From Cryptomeria japonica (taxonomy: Eukaryota > Streptophyta > Pinopsida > Cupressales > Cupressaceae): a DNA stretch of 64,000 nucleotides. This document shows, piece after piece, positions 35,257 through 45,847 of this stretch (positions are counted from its first letter, which is position 1; each line of letters opens with the position of its first letter). The position numbers were made by a program, and so were the translations under genes. Under the pieces are notes generated by a model. That model saw only the letters and a program-made list of their open reading frames with translations, searched no databases and was not told the origin of the DNA. The DNA is taken from assembly GCF_030272615.1 (NCBI RefSeq), contig NC_081415.1, forward strand, positions 378,499,892 through 378,563,891, in the 5' to 3' direction.

Positions 35257-36371
35257 ATGGAAAATCTGAGAAAGCAATTGGAAACAGCTCTTTCAGACTA
35301 TGATGCAGAAAAAGTAAAGAATATCAAACTTGAAGATGATATGAAGGCTGCACAGGATATTATTCGAGGACTTCAAGAGAATTTCACTATTGCAAGGAAC
35401 AAAAGAAGAGAACTTTGTGAAAAGATGCAGAATGAGGAAGATGAAAAGGAAACTCTTAATGATCTGGTGAACCAACTGAGACAAGATAAGTGTACAATGA
35501 AGAATGAGATGCAAGATATGACTATGAGATTTTGTAAAGAAATTGAAGATAGAAAGAAGAATGAAGATGACTTGACTAGAAGACTAAATGATGTTGGAAA
35601 TGAAAACACAAGACTCAATCATGAAAATGATATGTTGAAGATAGATTTGATGCACACACAAAATGACAGAATTGAACTCATAAGACAAAAAGGAATCTTG
35701 GAGAATGAACTGACTGCTGCAAATCAACACAAGGAGAAATTAAAGAAAAGTTTAGAAGAACTTGTTGACATGCTGAAGAATCAGAAACCTAATGGTGATA
35801 CAAATGGCCTTGGCTTTGAAGTTGGTGAAAGCTTTTGTACTACAAACAATCATGATCATAGCAAACCAGTAATACAACCTAATGCTTACAAATTTAATGG
35901 GAAATGCTTTAACTATAACAAGTATGGTCACAGAGAAAATTAGTGTAGATCTAGAAATTATCAGAACACGAATACACCCACTGGTCAATGTTCTAAATGC
36001 AACAAAGTTGGTCATAATTTAGAAAATTGCAGAATGAATGTAAGATGTTATGTTTGTGGAAGATTTGGACACCTATCTAATAAATGTAGAACACATACTA
36101 ACATAGGATATGGGAAAGCTATTCAGAAAAAAACAATGTGACTTGTTATGCTTGTAACAAGATTGGACATATTGCAAAATTTTGTAGAAGTAAGGCATCA
36201 CCAACAAATAACAAAGGTCCTAGTTTAAAAGGTAAAGAAAAAGTTGAAGAGGTAAAGCAAGAATTCTCAAAACAATGGATCAGAAAGTCAGATCAGAATG
36301 TTGATGGGAATACTCCTCCACCGGTAGAACAGAGTAACACTCCACCGACAGGAGACTCTTCATCTAACTGA
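35257..36371 (+). pseudogene. ORF1 of element E: coiled-coil gag with four zinc knuckles
   Basis: The start at 35257 (MENLRKQLETALSDYDAEKV) lies only about 60 bases after the PBS, so the usual N-terminal copia gag domain is absent. Residues 1-180 are an almost uninterrupted charged coiled coil. Four CCHC knuckles follow: 35905-35946 (second Cys is Tyr and a TAG precedes the last Cys), CSKCNKVGHNLENC (35989-36030), CYVCGRFGHLSNKC (36046-36087) and CYACNKIGHIAKFC (36144-36185). A frame shift at an A-run near 36127 separates the third and fourth. It ends in a Pro/Thr-rich tail. It probably binds element RNA. Four knuckles are more than the one or two usual for gag. Confidence 0.82.
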
Positions 36372-36673
36372 AGGAAAATCCTTTGGGGGTTTAGCAACAA
36401 ACTAAAAAATATGCTATTATACCCTCGGTTGATGGTGAGAAGTTGAATTACTTCTTTACCGGTAGATGCGTTAAGTTGAGACTTAACCGGCAAGCATTAA
36501 ATACGATAGTTGGAGAAAAGAACATTATAAAGAAAGTGTTTTGGCTCTTTTTTTCACCGAGAATTCAAATCTTCGAGAGTGCAAAAAGTCTTGAGCAAAG
36601 GCATCCTTAGCAAAGAAGTGAAGCAGTTCATCCAAAGCACTCATCCCTAAGGCAGATTGAGGTATTTATAAAC
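36372..36673 (+). other. Spacer between ORF1 and ORF2 of element E
   Basis: No stable frame runs through this stretch, although segments such as SVDGEKLNYFFTGR (about 36428) may be eroded coding sequence. This is where protease would be expected in a complete copia element; no D-S/T-G motif is present. Confidence 0.45.
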
Positions 36674-39600
36674 ATGGCATCCTCCTTTGTTCCTGAATTT
36701 ATAGAAAACCCTACTATAATTGAGGTTATCAAGCACCCTAGACCCATTTTCAAGCTTGTTCCCGAAATAGCTAAGAAAGATGATAACATAGGTGCATTCT
36801 CTCAAATTCCTAAAGGAGTAGTATATGATGAAGATCCTAGAATATACATACACTGTCATATAGAGGAATTAGGAGATGATGAAATCAAGAACATGTATAG
36901 AACTGTGATTTGTGATGAAAATTTGGTAATATCAAACCAGAACACAAGGTAGTAGAAACCCTAGGTTTTCTGGATATTCTTAGCATTCTTGATTTTCCTA
37001 AAGATGTGATAAGAATAGTCCTAAGAAGAGTCCATGGCAAATTCTTTTGGTTGGATTCAATTCATAAGATCACCAAAGAAGCTGTTAAAGCAGTAACAGG
37101 GTTACCTTCCACCAGTAGCAAACCTGACAGAAATAAAAGGGTCTCAAATGACACAGTGATAGATCTAACCAATGCTACATTTGATAAAAGGTCTCTAAGG
37201 GTAACTAATGTGAAGGACATCAATGTCAGATTTATTAGTATGATTTTAGGCTACAAAGATACACATGCAAATAGGTTAAACTTAGTATCTAGCTTATGTA
37301 TCAAAAGTGCATATGACATGGTTAATGATAATGCTAGAATAGATGTGTGTGAATGGCTCAAAGATTAATTGATAGACAATCTAAAAAAGATCAAAGGAGA
37401 TAAGAAAAGAACCTTTAGATTTGGAAATTTGCTTGTATTCTTAATGTTGTAGATTACTAAGAAAGTACCCAGTATTGGTAGAAAAGATTTTGGCTTTGAT
37501 ATACCGGTAGGAAAGCAACTATTGGATCTATTAAACAACATGGGAGAAAGAAAGAGAAAAACATAAATGAACATTTTCAAGCACTGAAGGCTCAAATGAA
37601 GACAAGAATAAGACTGTCATAGAAAATTGTAGATAAATATCAAAAGGAAATATGTTTTGTAATTAAGAAAGAAAAAATCTAGATGGAGGCAGTTGTCCCT
37701 AGGACAATCTGGGTAATTGAAATGGGATGTGAAACAGATGATAACATTATTGAAACTTATGCAAAATCCCTCCTTGAAGCATCAAAAGAACCCTCTGAGA
37801 AAGTCTTTGGCAGTGCTGAAACAATAGAAATTGGTATTCAGTCTAGGAAAAGAGTTAAGAAAGTTGAACAAACAGTAAGGAAAGGCACTAGACAAACAAA
37901 ATAACTTAAGATGTATTGAAGCAAACTGGTATCAAAGAAAGTGAGTTGGAAGGACTTCGACTAGAAACTCATCTTTCACCGGTTGCAACTTCCTCAGAGA
38001 GTGGTATGCCAGTGGTATTCAAAAGGGTAGAAAGGAAAAGAAAACCCTCACCGATACTCTCACCCACACCCAAGAGAACAAGACAAAAGCAATAGGCAGT
38101 GAGGCCTCCAGTTAAGAAGTTGACTCCTAAGAAAAGAAGAAGGTAAAACAAGATATTGCTCCACTGGATAAACTCCTTAGTGAAATAATAGAAGATGGAA
38201 AGTTGAAAAACATTAGCAAAATGTACAACACACTTTCTGTTGATGACAAAAAAAGCATAGAAAATAGTGTTATCTTACACTTGGATATTTACAAGAAATT
38301 TTTGATGGAAATTGTTGATGAAATACCAAATGATTTGTATAGAAGACTAGAAGCTAGAAGGGTAGCCATTGTTGAGCTAGACAAGAAGAAAAAAATTGAA
38401 AAATTACTTGTAGTGCATCCTGTAAACTCACCTAATGAGATAGACAAATTAATCAGTGAGGCCAACCAGACAGTATTTTCAACTACTCACCAGCATGTAG
38501 CACTGATGGCAGGCAGAGTAAATGAGGTAACATAAGAAACTACAGACCAATGGGACATATTCTTTGTTGAAAAAGAGAAACAAGAAGAGCTACTAAGACC
38601 TAAAACCATCAGAGTATACCAAAAGGACAAGGATTAGGGGAAAGGTAAGGTAGGTGGACCTCCAAGCCTAAAGATAACTGATAACTTACCCCCACCTCCT
38701 TCGGATACTCCACCGGTAGAAACTACAGACAATCAACCGGCTACTGAGAGTATGGAGACTCCATTAGAGGATACAAATCCGGAATCCAAAATTTTGTACA
38801 CTATGAATATAGACACACAAGAAGTAAATGTTGTGGTTGACAGAGAAACCACTAAGGATAAAAGGAAAGATGTGGCTATTGAGCCACCAACTGCAGATGT
38901 TGAGGTTGAGATAAGCGCAGACAAACCTACTCAAATAGAGCAACTGAAAGAAGACACCACTGGTAAAACATTAGAAGAATCGGTAGATAAAACTGAAAAA
39001 CAATCAGGAGAACTGGAAATGGACAGTGTAGAGGTACAAACTGAGAAACCAAAAGTACATAGAAAGACTACATCTGAGAAACCGATAGTTGAGAGCTCAG
39101 AGAAACCTTCTGAGACATAGATGGAGAAATTGGAATAGGTTGAGACATAGGTTCAGACTGAGATAGTGCCACTGGCTAAAACTGAAAAGCCTAAACCTTT
39201 ACTAATAGAAATGCAAACACAAACTAACCTACTAGAGGTTGAAATAAGAAAGGTTATCACTACAACTGACATCATAGATATTATGAAATAGTTGGATAGA
39301 CATCTGGTACATCAATAGCAGAATTCCAGCCTACAAATGTGATAGAGGTCTTACTGGACTCAATAAAGAAAATCACAGAATGTAATGCACAAGCCTATAA
39401 GGCTATCGATGACACAATTCGTATTCTCAAATTGGTATCACCCAAGTGCATTATGGATAATAAAGATTCTTTAGGTCAACTAGACACATTGTCTAAGTTC
39501 ATCACCGGCAACATTTTGACAGTTGATCAAATAAATGAAGACACATTCAAAGAAAGGATGATTAAGGAGAGAGAGAAATTCTTTGAGGAAATAGTGAAGA

Positions 39601-40169
39601 AGAATAAGGATCAAACAGAAACCTTATTACCAACACTCAGAAAAACAATTTTGGATTTTAAGAAAATGTACAGGGATACTTGCAAAACTGACATATTAAC
39701 AGAGGACATAGATTCGAAGATCAACAAAACACAAACTGAGATTAACAATATTGCTGACAATCTAATAGGCACATCAGATTCATTATTGGAAATAGAAAAG
39801 AAAATTGCAGATCTTGAAGAGAAAATTGAGAAGTTAGAAAATGATAAAGAGAAAATAAAGGATAAGGCAAAGAGCTTAAAATGTAAACTTGGTCCTAGAC
39901 TAGATTACCTCATTTCTTTAAGAAAAGAAATTTCTGAGGCTCTGGTTCCTGGACTTAAGACACCGAAAGAGAAAATGCACATACTCATTGGTACAGTTCA
40001 GAGAACACAAGAGGCATTACAAGATAGCAAAAAATTCAGCGATAGTTTAAATTTGATTTTGGCAGATATTTTCCAAATTATAACCCACCAGTTACAAAAA
40101 TCTAGGCAGGAACCACACTCCACTGACAGCGAAGAACAACCTTTGTCATTGATGTTAAAGGAGGAGTAG
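36674..40169 (+). pseudogene. ORF2 of element E: large unrecognised protein, broken
   Basis: About 1,160 codons are interrupted by frame shifts (near 36950, 37560, 38140, 39300) and several TAG stops. Part 1 (36674-37600) is globular-looking: MASSFVPEFIENPTIIEV, GFLDILSILDFPKDVIRIVL, FWLDSIHKITKEAVKAVTGL. Part 2 (37680-38540) is basic, then helical. Part 3 (38640-39260) is Pro/Glu/Lys/Thr-rich with repeated TEKP/SEKP words, probably disordered. Part 4 (39339-40169) is a strong coiled coil ending SLMLKEE, 170 bases before the PPT. I do not recognise a family; Part 1 loosely recalls plant transposon-associated domains that follow an 'ITxEAVxAVTGLP' pattern. It occupies the pol position without any pol motif. 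Confidence 0.65.
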
Positions 40170-40325
40170 TGGGATGAGAAAAATGATCAGAACAAGACAT
40201 CATCAGCTCAGCGGGAGCATACATATTTGGGCACACAGTTTTGGTAAGTCAATTTTGGCAGATTCTTTTTGGACATCATTTTGGATACTTTTTTTATTTT
40301 ACTCATGAGTGTTGCCATCAATGCC

Positions 40326-40336
40326 AAAGAGGGAGA
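40326..40336 (+). other. Polypurine tract of element E
   Basis: AAAGAGGGAGA precedes TGTTGGCAAATG. The surrounding CCATCAATGCC matches A and B. TGCCAA (40322-40327) and TTGGCA (40340-40345) are inverted repeats around it. Confidence 0.85.
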
Positions 40337-40337
40337 T

Positions 40338-41132
40338 TGTTGGCAAATGCACACTCCAATGAGAAATTGTAGGTGATTTAAGGTATTGTCATTGATGAAA
40401 ACCTTACAATCATGTGATACAGGTAGGCAGACATAGGCACCGGCACCGGCAGACTCTACACTGACATACAGATCACCGACACCCAAAAGGAAGATTACCG
40501 GCACCTTGGCCGACAGGAATTTTGTATAAATGTATTTTGTAATTAATTGTAAAATCTTTTGTAAGACAAAATGGCTGATTGTAATATGACTCAAATATGT
40601 ATGAGATCATTGTAGATCATTTAGTAATAATATAATGCAAAGTATGAAAAGAAGGTAGCATACCTAATATGTGAATTATTGGATAAGGGTTTATGTATAT
40701 TGCAGAGCTTAAACCAGTACTGAATCTAGCATAGAAGATGCTGATCTAAAGCAGTACAAGACATTGGATTAGTATAATCCATTTTTGTAAGTCAGTGTGA
40801 CTTCTTTTGTAACTGAGCAGTGAGCTCTAGGCACTTGGCCTTCCTACATGTGCAGGCCCCTATTGTAAGCAGTAATATTCTCTTATTGGCCAGTAAGTGA
40901 ATATTGTGGGTCATAAATCCCACTGAGGTTTTTCCCACACCGGTTTTCCTCATTAAAATATTGTGTTATGGTGTGTTTTTCATGTTGTGGTTGTTTTTAT
41001 TATTTAATGCATTATTTCTGGTTTACTGGTACACAGTTTTAATATGCTTTTCATGTTATAAGTTAAGAAAATTATTATACCGGTCAGATACTGATTCACC
41101 CCCCCCTCTCAGTATCTTTGGGAATCCTAACA
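40338..41132 (+). repeat. 3' LTR of element E
   Basis: Partner of 34397-35185. TATAAAT lies at 40525-40531. The terminal hairpin AGATACTGA (41086-41094) with TCAGTATCT (41109-41117) is perfect here. It ends CTAACA at 41132. Confidence 0.92.
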
Positions 41133-41235
41133 CAAAAAAGTATGGATCAAGGGCATATCAATTTTCAAATTTGAAAGGAGAGCCTCTCAATGATCCCCTT
41201 AACATCCTACACTTGAAGAGATTCTATGTGTAATC
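41133..41235 (+). pseudogene. Integrase C-terminal tail of element D, resumed after E
   Basis: The frame reads KYGSRAYQFSNLKGEPLNDP then LNILHLKRFYV and a stop, the usual Tat polyprotein end. It proves that E is inserted within D's integrase. Confidence 0.85.
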
Positions 41236-41400
41236 TTTCGTAGTGTACCTCATATTCCCAAAAAAAAATGAAAAAATTGTCCTCTGGTGAAAACCACTCT
41301 TGGTGGTACCTTGGGCATGTGCATATGGTGAAAACCTATAAATATATGTTATTTGAAAGAAGGTTTGGTTCAATTCTCTTTTAGTTCTTTGCATCTATAT

Positions 41401-42155
41401 TGATGTAGGAGCATCTCTGGTTCATAGCAATCTTGCATCAACCAAAACATCTTCGTTTCTATTTTGTTTTGTTTGCAATTTCAGTTTTCATTTCTATGTG
41501 TCCCAGTTTTGTCTCATCAGATCCTATGGATTTGGATTTTTCTTGAAGACTTGATCATCTTTCTTGCTTCCAGATTGCATCACTTTTGGATCAGTTTCTA
41601 GCAAGATATCGCTATCGATTTCCATGATACTTATCTGGACCTATTTTGGTGATCTACTTGAACCCATTCCAAAGCTTGCAGAGCCTTGGGCATTGATTAT
41701 GATGTTCCTTGGCGTGTGGCCAACATTTTCCCATGATATTTGTTTCATCCTTTGGATTTTCTAGAGGAATCTCTTGGCAGAGGCCCTTGTTTATTTTGCA
41801 CATTAGGTCTTGTTCTACAGGTTTTGATCCCTTTTGGGCTGACTGGATCCTTTGGATTGATATATAATTTTAATTGCATTAGAATGTAATGAATGATAGA
41901 ATCAAGTAGCTAGACTATGCATATAAGATAGATCTCACGATTTAAGGTCCCGGTTGTGACCTATTTATTCTACTAGGCCTATGAGCTGGTATGTTGTAAC
42001 CCGGTTGTTACCAGTTGGATGTAATCAAATTTCATACAATAAAACAATTTGTTTTGCATTACCTCCATCATATCTTTGTGTTTTCATTGTATTTACTCTT
42101 GTTGACCGACCCAGATTGATCTCTTTAAGGTCCCTCCTCACCGATGACTGTTTCA
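41401..42155 (+). repeat. Solo LTR of the F family, plus orientation
   Basis: It starts TGATGTAGGAGCATCTCTGG and ends near GATGACTGTTTCA. It is homologous over its length to the reverse complement of the F LTRs (52967-53734, 55451-56214), including the GTTGACCGACCCAGATTGAT block (42098-42117) near the end. Length is 755 bp against 764-768. No internal sequence or partner LTR adjoins it. Flanks TATAT and AGTAT match at only three of five bases, so the target duplication is weak. Confidence 0.75.
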
Positions 42156-43434
42156 AGTATTTATTGCTACCCACTGTCATTTGCATCTCCATTGCATCCA
42201 CCTCTCCATGGTGCGGTATCTGTTGCTACCCACTCCCATTTGCATCTCCATTGCATCTACCTCTTTTCAACATGGTATCCCATATTTCATCATCTATCTC
42301 TTGCCTCTATCTATGTCGCCTTGCTCCTTGCTTGTGCATAGTCCTTATAGATAGCTTCTATGCTTGGTTATTTGTTCATAGTGTCATGATTTTCCTATAT
42401 ATTCCCCTTTTACATCTCCTTGGTCACCTTTCTTATTGTATATAGGAGTGCTTTGTATATAGGTATCTCTATACATATGTGTATGTTCGTCATGTCCTTT
42501 GAAATCATATTCTATCAACTTTTCCTTCAATAATCATATTATAAAATCTTTGTCATCACAATCCTATCAAATCGCTTTTGTTGGTCCATCTCTCATTGAT
42601 CCTTATCCAATCATCAGTCTGTGCAGGATGTATCATTCCTCTAGTTAGACAACATCATCAATCCTCATCCAATTAGTCATCCTTTGGCAAAATATATCTG
42701 AGACACTTTTGTTGGTTTTGATTCTTTTTTATCTTTTTTTATCTTTTTCAACTCCTCGAATCCTATTTCCTCTTGGTCGTCATGATCTTTTATATCATGG
42801 TGCGCTAGGAATAACATGAATTGGGATGTGATCTTGTTGCTTTTGGTTTTTTCTTGGCATGTCTTTTGGATGTGTTCCTTGTTGTACCCTCATGAGATCT
42901 CGACTATCTAATTTTACATTGGAGCATATCTTCTACTTGTGGTTATTCAAGCATCATTTCCTATAGGGTCTCTATAACTCTGTGCGGTTCTAGATTATAC
43001 TGTGTGTCTATTTATATGTGTCAGTCCATGCATTGGCTATTAAATTCCACTCTAGTTCTTCATACCTTGGTTACTCACATACACTGCTAATTCAAAATAA
43101 GAGCTTGCTACATTGCATTCCATTTTCATGGGTGCTCATTCTCTATGATGTTCTATTTCCATCTCTAATGCATTTGCATTTGCTTCTTTTTTCATCTGCT
43201 TCTTATCTTCCATCATGTCCATTGGGGCATTGTTTCTTCTGAGATGCTGCCCACGCCTCATTTCCAATGCACCCTCTCAAGGGGGCACCCATTCCCTCAT
43301 CCTCCATCCATCGTCTATCCATTGTTAGTCTAGTTTGGAACATTTTTTACTCGCTCTCTTTTCTCCAAGTCGCTGGTGTCTTATTTTCTTTGCATCGAAT
43401 CTATTTTAGTGCCACTGCAAAGAGGGGAAAAAAG
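42156..43434 (+). other. 3' untranslated region and PPT of element D
   Basis: Pyrimidine-rich low-complexity sequence. A 54 bp period duplication with TTGCTACCCACT and TTTGCATCTCCATTGCATC lies at about 42163-42272. It ends in the purine tract AAAGAGGGGAAAAAAG (43419-43434), the likely PPT. Confidence 0.6.
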
Positions 43435-45636
43435 TAGACACTTAAATTTGACTGATTAATTTAATCAAATCAAATTTCCTAAGTTTCTTGTACTAGTTGA
43501 ATAATTCATATTATTCAAATAAAATCAAGCATCCCTTTTGGCTAAATTAATTTGATGAAGCTATTGGGGCTTTTAATTTTTTACAAAATTCAAAGTAAGA
43601 GGGTGGTAAAATCCATAAGATTGCATTCGCTATGAAGTCATGAAATTCATGGAGCTTGATATTTGAAAAATTTCACATTGTATGTGGGGTTAAAATGTGA
43701 CTCCCACAAGGGTAGAGCCTAACATACAGTTCCCATAAGGAGATCCATGCATATAATAGTTCAATATGTTAGATAGCCCCAAAAAAAAAATTCAGAGAAA
43801 AACTCAAATGATTTGAACCAAATTATGCCATATATGCCAATTAAAAGAATTCATTTACCTTATTATTCCCTTAAAAATATCCTTATACCTTATTATATCT
43901 AAGCCCCAAATATGGATATATGATTATTCATTCGAAGTGTTCGAAAATAAGATGAAATCCTTTTCACCAAGAGTCCTCTCTTGTTACACTAAAAAATGGA
44001 TTCCTTGTATGCCCCAACAAAGAAGAATGATCATATTGGCCTAGTAATGAAAGATGATAGAAAGAAAAGTGTGTGTCACCGAAGTACCATGTCTCATTGA
44101 AAAGAACACATGAGCCATCAGTATCATCCAATGGGTCCTACAACACACATAATCTAAAGGGATTATCAGTGAAACACTTTATATGTCTCACCAAAATACG
44201 AGTTTAGGTAAGATGTTGAGAGTATATCCAAGTTGAGGGATGTCATACCAAAGAATGATGTCTTACCAAAAACTCACTTGTCGAGGAGATTTGTTCAATA
44301 TCTCAACGAAATGTTAATTTTGATATAATGATGAAGGTATAACAAAAAAAAATGTCTTGTCGAAGTATATACTCTTGTTGATAAACATTGGTACCTTATT
44401 TAATCAATGAAAGGAAAGAAATAGTAAAGGCAACTTGATCTTTGAGTGTGATATATGTATAAAATGAATATTGAGGAATCTAGTGAAATGACCATGGAAA
44501 AAATTTCTCTTTGTAACCTGGAGCCAAATATGGAATTTCAAACAAGGATATGTAGACAATTTGATAGATTGTTTGAGGTGGGAGATTTTGTTGTAGATGG
44601 TAGTGACAATTCATTCTATACTTTGAAATACCATTATGATGATTATTTCAGCAGGCCAGGTCACTGTTGGTAACATGGGGGAAAATCATTAAGTATTGTG
44701 ATATCAAGTAAAATATCACTGTGAGAAGAAGATATTTTTGAAGGAGGGAGATGAAGCCCAAATAGAGAAATAAAACAAGTATTTTAACAAACAATTTCAA
44801 ATGCATTGTAAAGTAGTTTAGTTAATAAATTTATTGGGGATAAACTAATTAGTTCCTAGATGAACAATCATACTATTTTACAACCAAAAGTATCATTCTA
44901 GGAAGACTCCTTGTGTTTATAAAAGGGGGATGCAGATTGGATAAACGGGAATGAGGAATTCCTTCAAAAATACTAGCAATGATAAAATTTACTCTTCTCT
45001 CCATAACTGTGCATAGAATATTGTTAAGTTCTTGTAATATCCAGTTTGGCTCATTGTTTTGATAATAGTAATGAAAGGTTGTTCAATGATTTCTATGCAT
45101 AGTGGTCATCTTGTTATTTATTGTGGATTGATCAAGGAGACTTTTATCTTTGGATTATTGTTGTGTTTGGCTCTTTCAAGGAAAGATTAAATACATCTAG
45201 AATAGTCATTGTGACAAAGGTGAATCATCAAGTATAAGAAAATGAATAGTTGATTGACTTACATTAGGTGTAAGATTAAAAATTGTCCAATAAGGGAAAT
45301 ATAGAGGATATTATTGGGAACTTACTTGACTCTGCATCCAATAGAAGGAAGACACTGATCTCATTTTAGAACCTTAAAACCCATTACAACATTGTAACAT
45401 TTTTTATGGTTTTGTACATTTTACTTTAAAGGCCATAAACAATCCCAACTATTTGATAAATCTGCTTCATTTTATTTAGGGTAAACCTGCCCAGGTATTA
45501 GTAGAGCCTAAAGTGTAGGGATTAACAACTAGATTTGGTTCAATCCATTAGTTGGCCAATACTATTTGTTGAAATCAACCATAGAATCTAGCCTGTTCTT
45601 AGAGTTTAGCAAAACCTACAGTTTTGAGCTCCAACA
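43435..45636 (+). repeat. LTR shared by D (as 3' LTR) and G (as 5' LTR), about 2.2 kb
   Basis: The left edge follows a PPT and begins TAGACACTTAAAT, close to the TGTAGACAC start common in Tat elements with the first bases lost. The right edge CCAACA is followed by a primer site and a gag leader. A TATA box (TATAAAAG, 44918-44925) is suitably placed. I found no second copy in the window, so boundaries rest on these signals. Confidence 0.6.
44918..44925 (+). promoter_or_regulatory. Putative TATA box of the D/G LTR
   Basis: TATAAAAG followed by a G-rich stretch, about 700 bases before the LTR end; it would place R at about 44950. Confidence 0.55.
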
Positions 45637-45639
45637 AAC

Positions 45640-45656
45640 TAGCGACTTTGCTGGGG
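45640..45656 (+). other. Primer binding site of element G (tRNA-Arg-like type)
   Basis: TAGCGACTTTGCTGGGG resembles the TGGCGACTC-GCTGGGG primer sites of Tat/Ogre elements. A second TGGCGACTTTGAT occurs at 45786-45798 in the leader. Confidence 0.55.
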
Positions 45657-45847
45657 ATTGGTTGATAATTTCATTTGGGAGAAAGAGTCAAAATCTTCAA
45701 ATTTATATTTGAGAATTGATTCAAGTAATAAAGTGACTTTTCTATAAGAGAAGATTCAGAAAATAAGAATTAATTCTCTTAAGAGGTGGCGACTTTGATA
45801 TTCTCAGATATATATAAAAATAAAATAATACACATTCATATAGCTTT

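Larger units (their letters stand above)
34397..41132 (+). mobile_element. Element E: pol-less copia-type retrotransposon with a large unknown second ORF
   Basis: LTRs of 789 bp (34397-35185) and 795 bp (40338-41132) flank a 5,152 bp internal region with an iMet-like PBS, a gag remnant and a long second ORF region. It inserted into D's integrase; flanks CAACA (34392-34396) and CAAAA (41133-41137) are a 5 bp duplication with one change. I see no protease, integrase, RT or RNase H. LTR ends, PPT context and terminal hairpin match A and B, so a copia enzyme source such as B's family is likely (inference). By eye the LTRs differ at roughly 7% in the first 245 bp. Confidence 0.88.
24452..43434 (+). 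mobile_element. Element D: Tat-like Ty3/gypsy retrotransposon, nested and degenerate
   Basis: Domains in order: gag (about 28250-28740), zinc-finger-like region (29330-29420), protease region, RT (31440-32080), RNase H (to about 32640), a second RNase H (32750-33030), integrase (33560-34390 and 41133-41232), PPT (43419-43434). RT before integrase makes it Ty3/gypsy; the extra RNase H between RNase H and integrase is the hallmark of the Tat lineage. It is interrupted by E and by a solo LTR in its 3' UTR. The left boundary is not resolved and no 5' LTR was found. Confidence 0.75.

Noticed and set aside
42156-43434. Host gene in open frames with repeated Ser/His/Leu
   Set aside because: Low-complexity pyrimidine-rich 3' UTR of element D, just before its PPT; no domain or splice structure.
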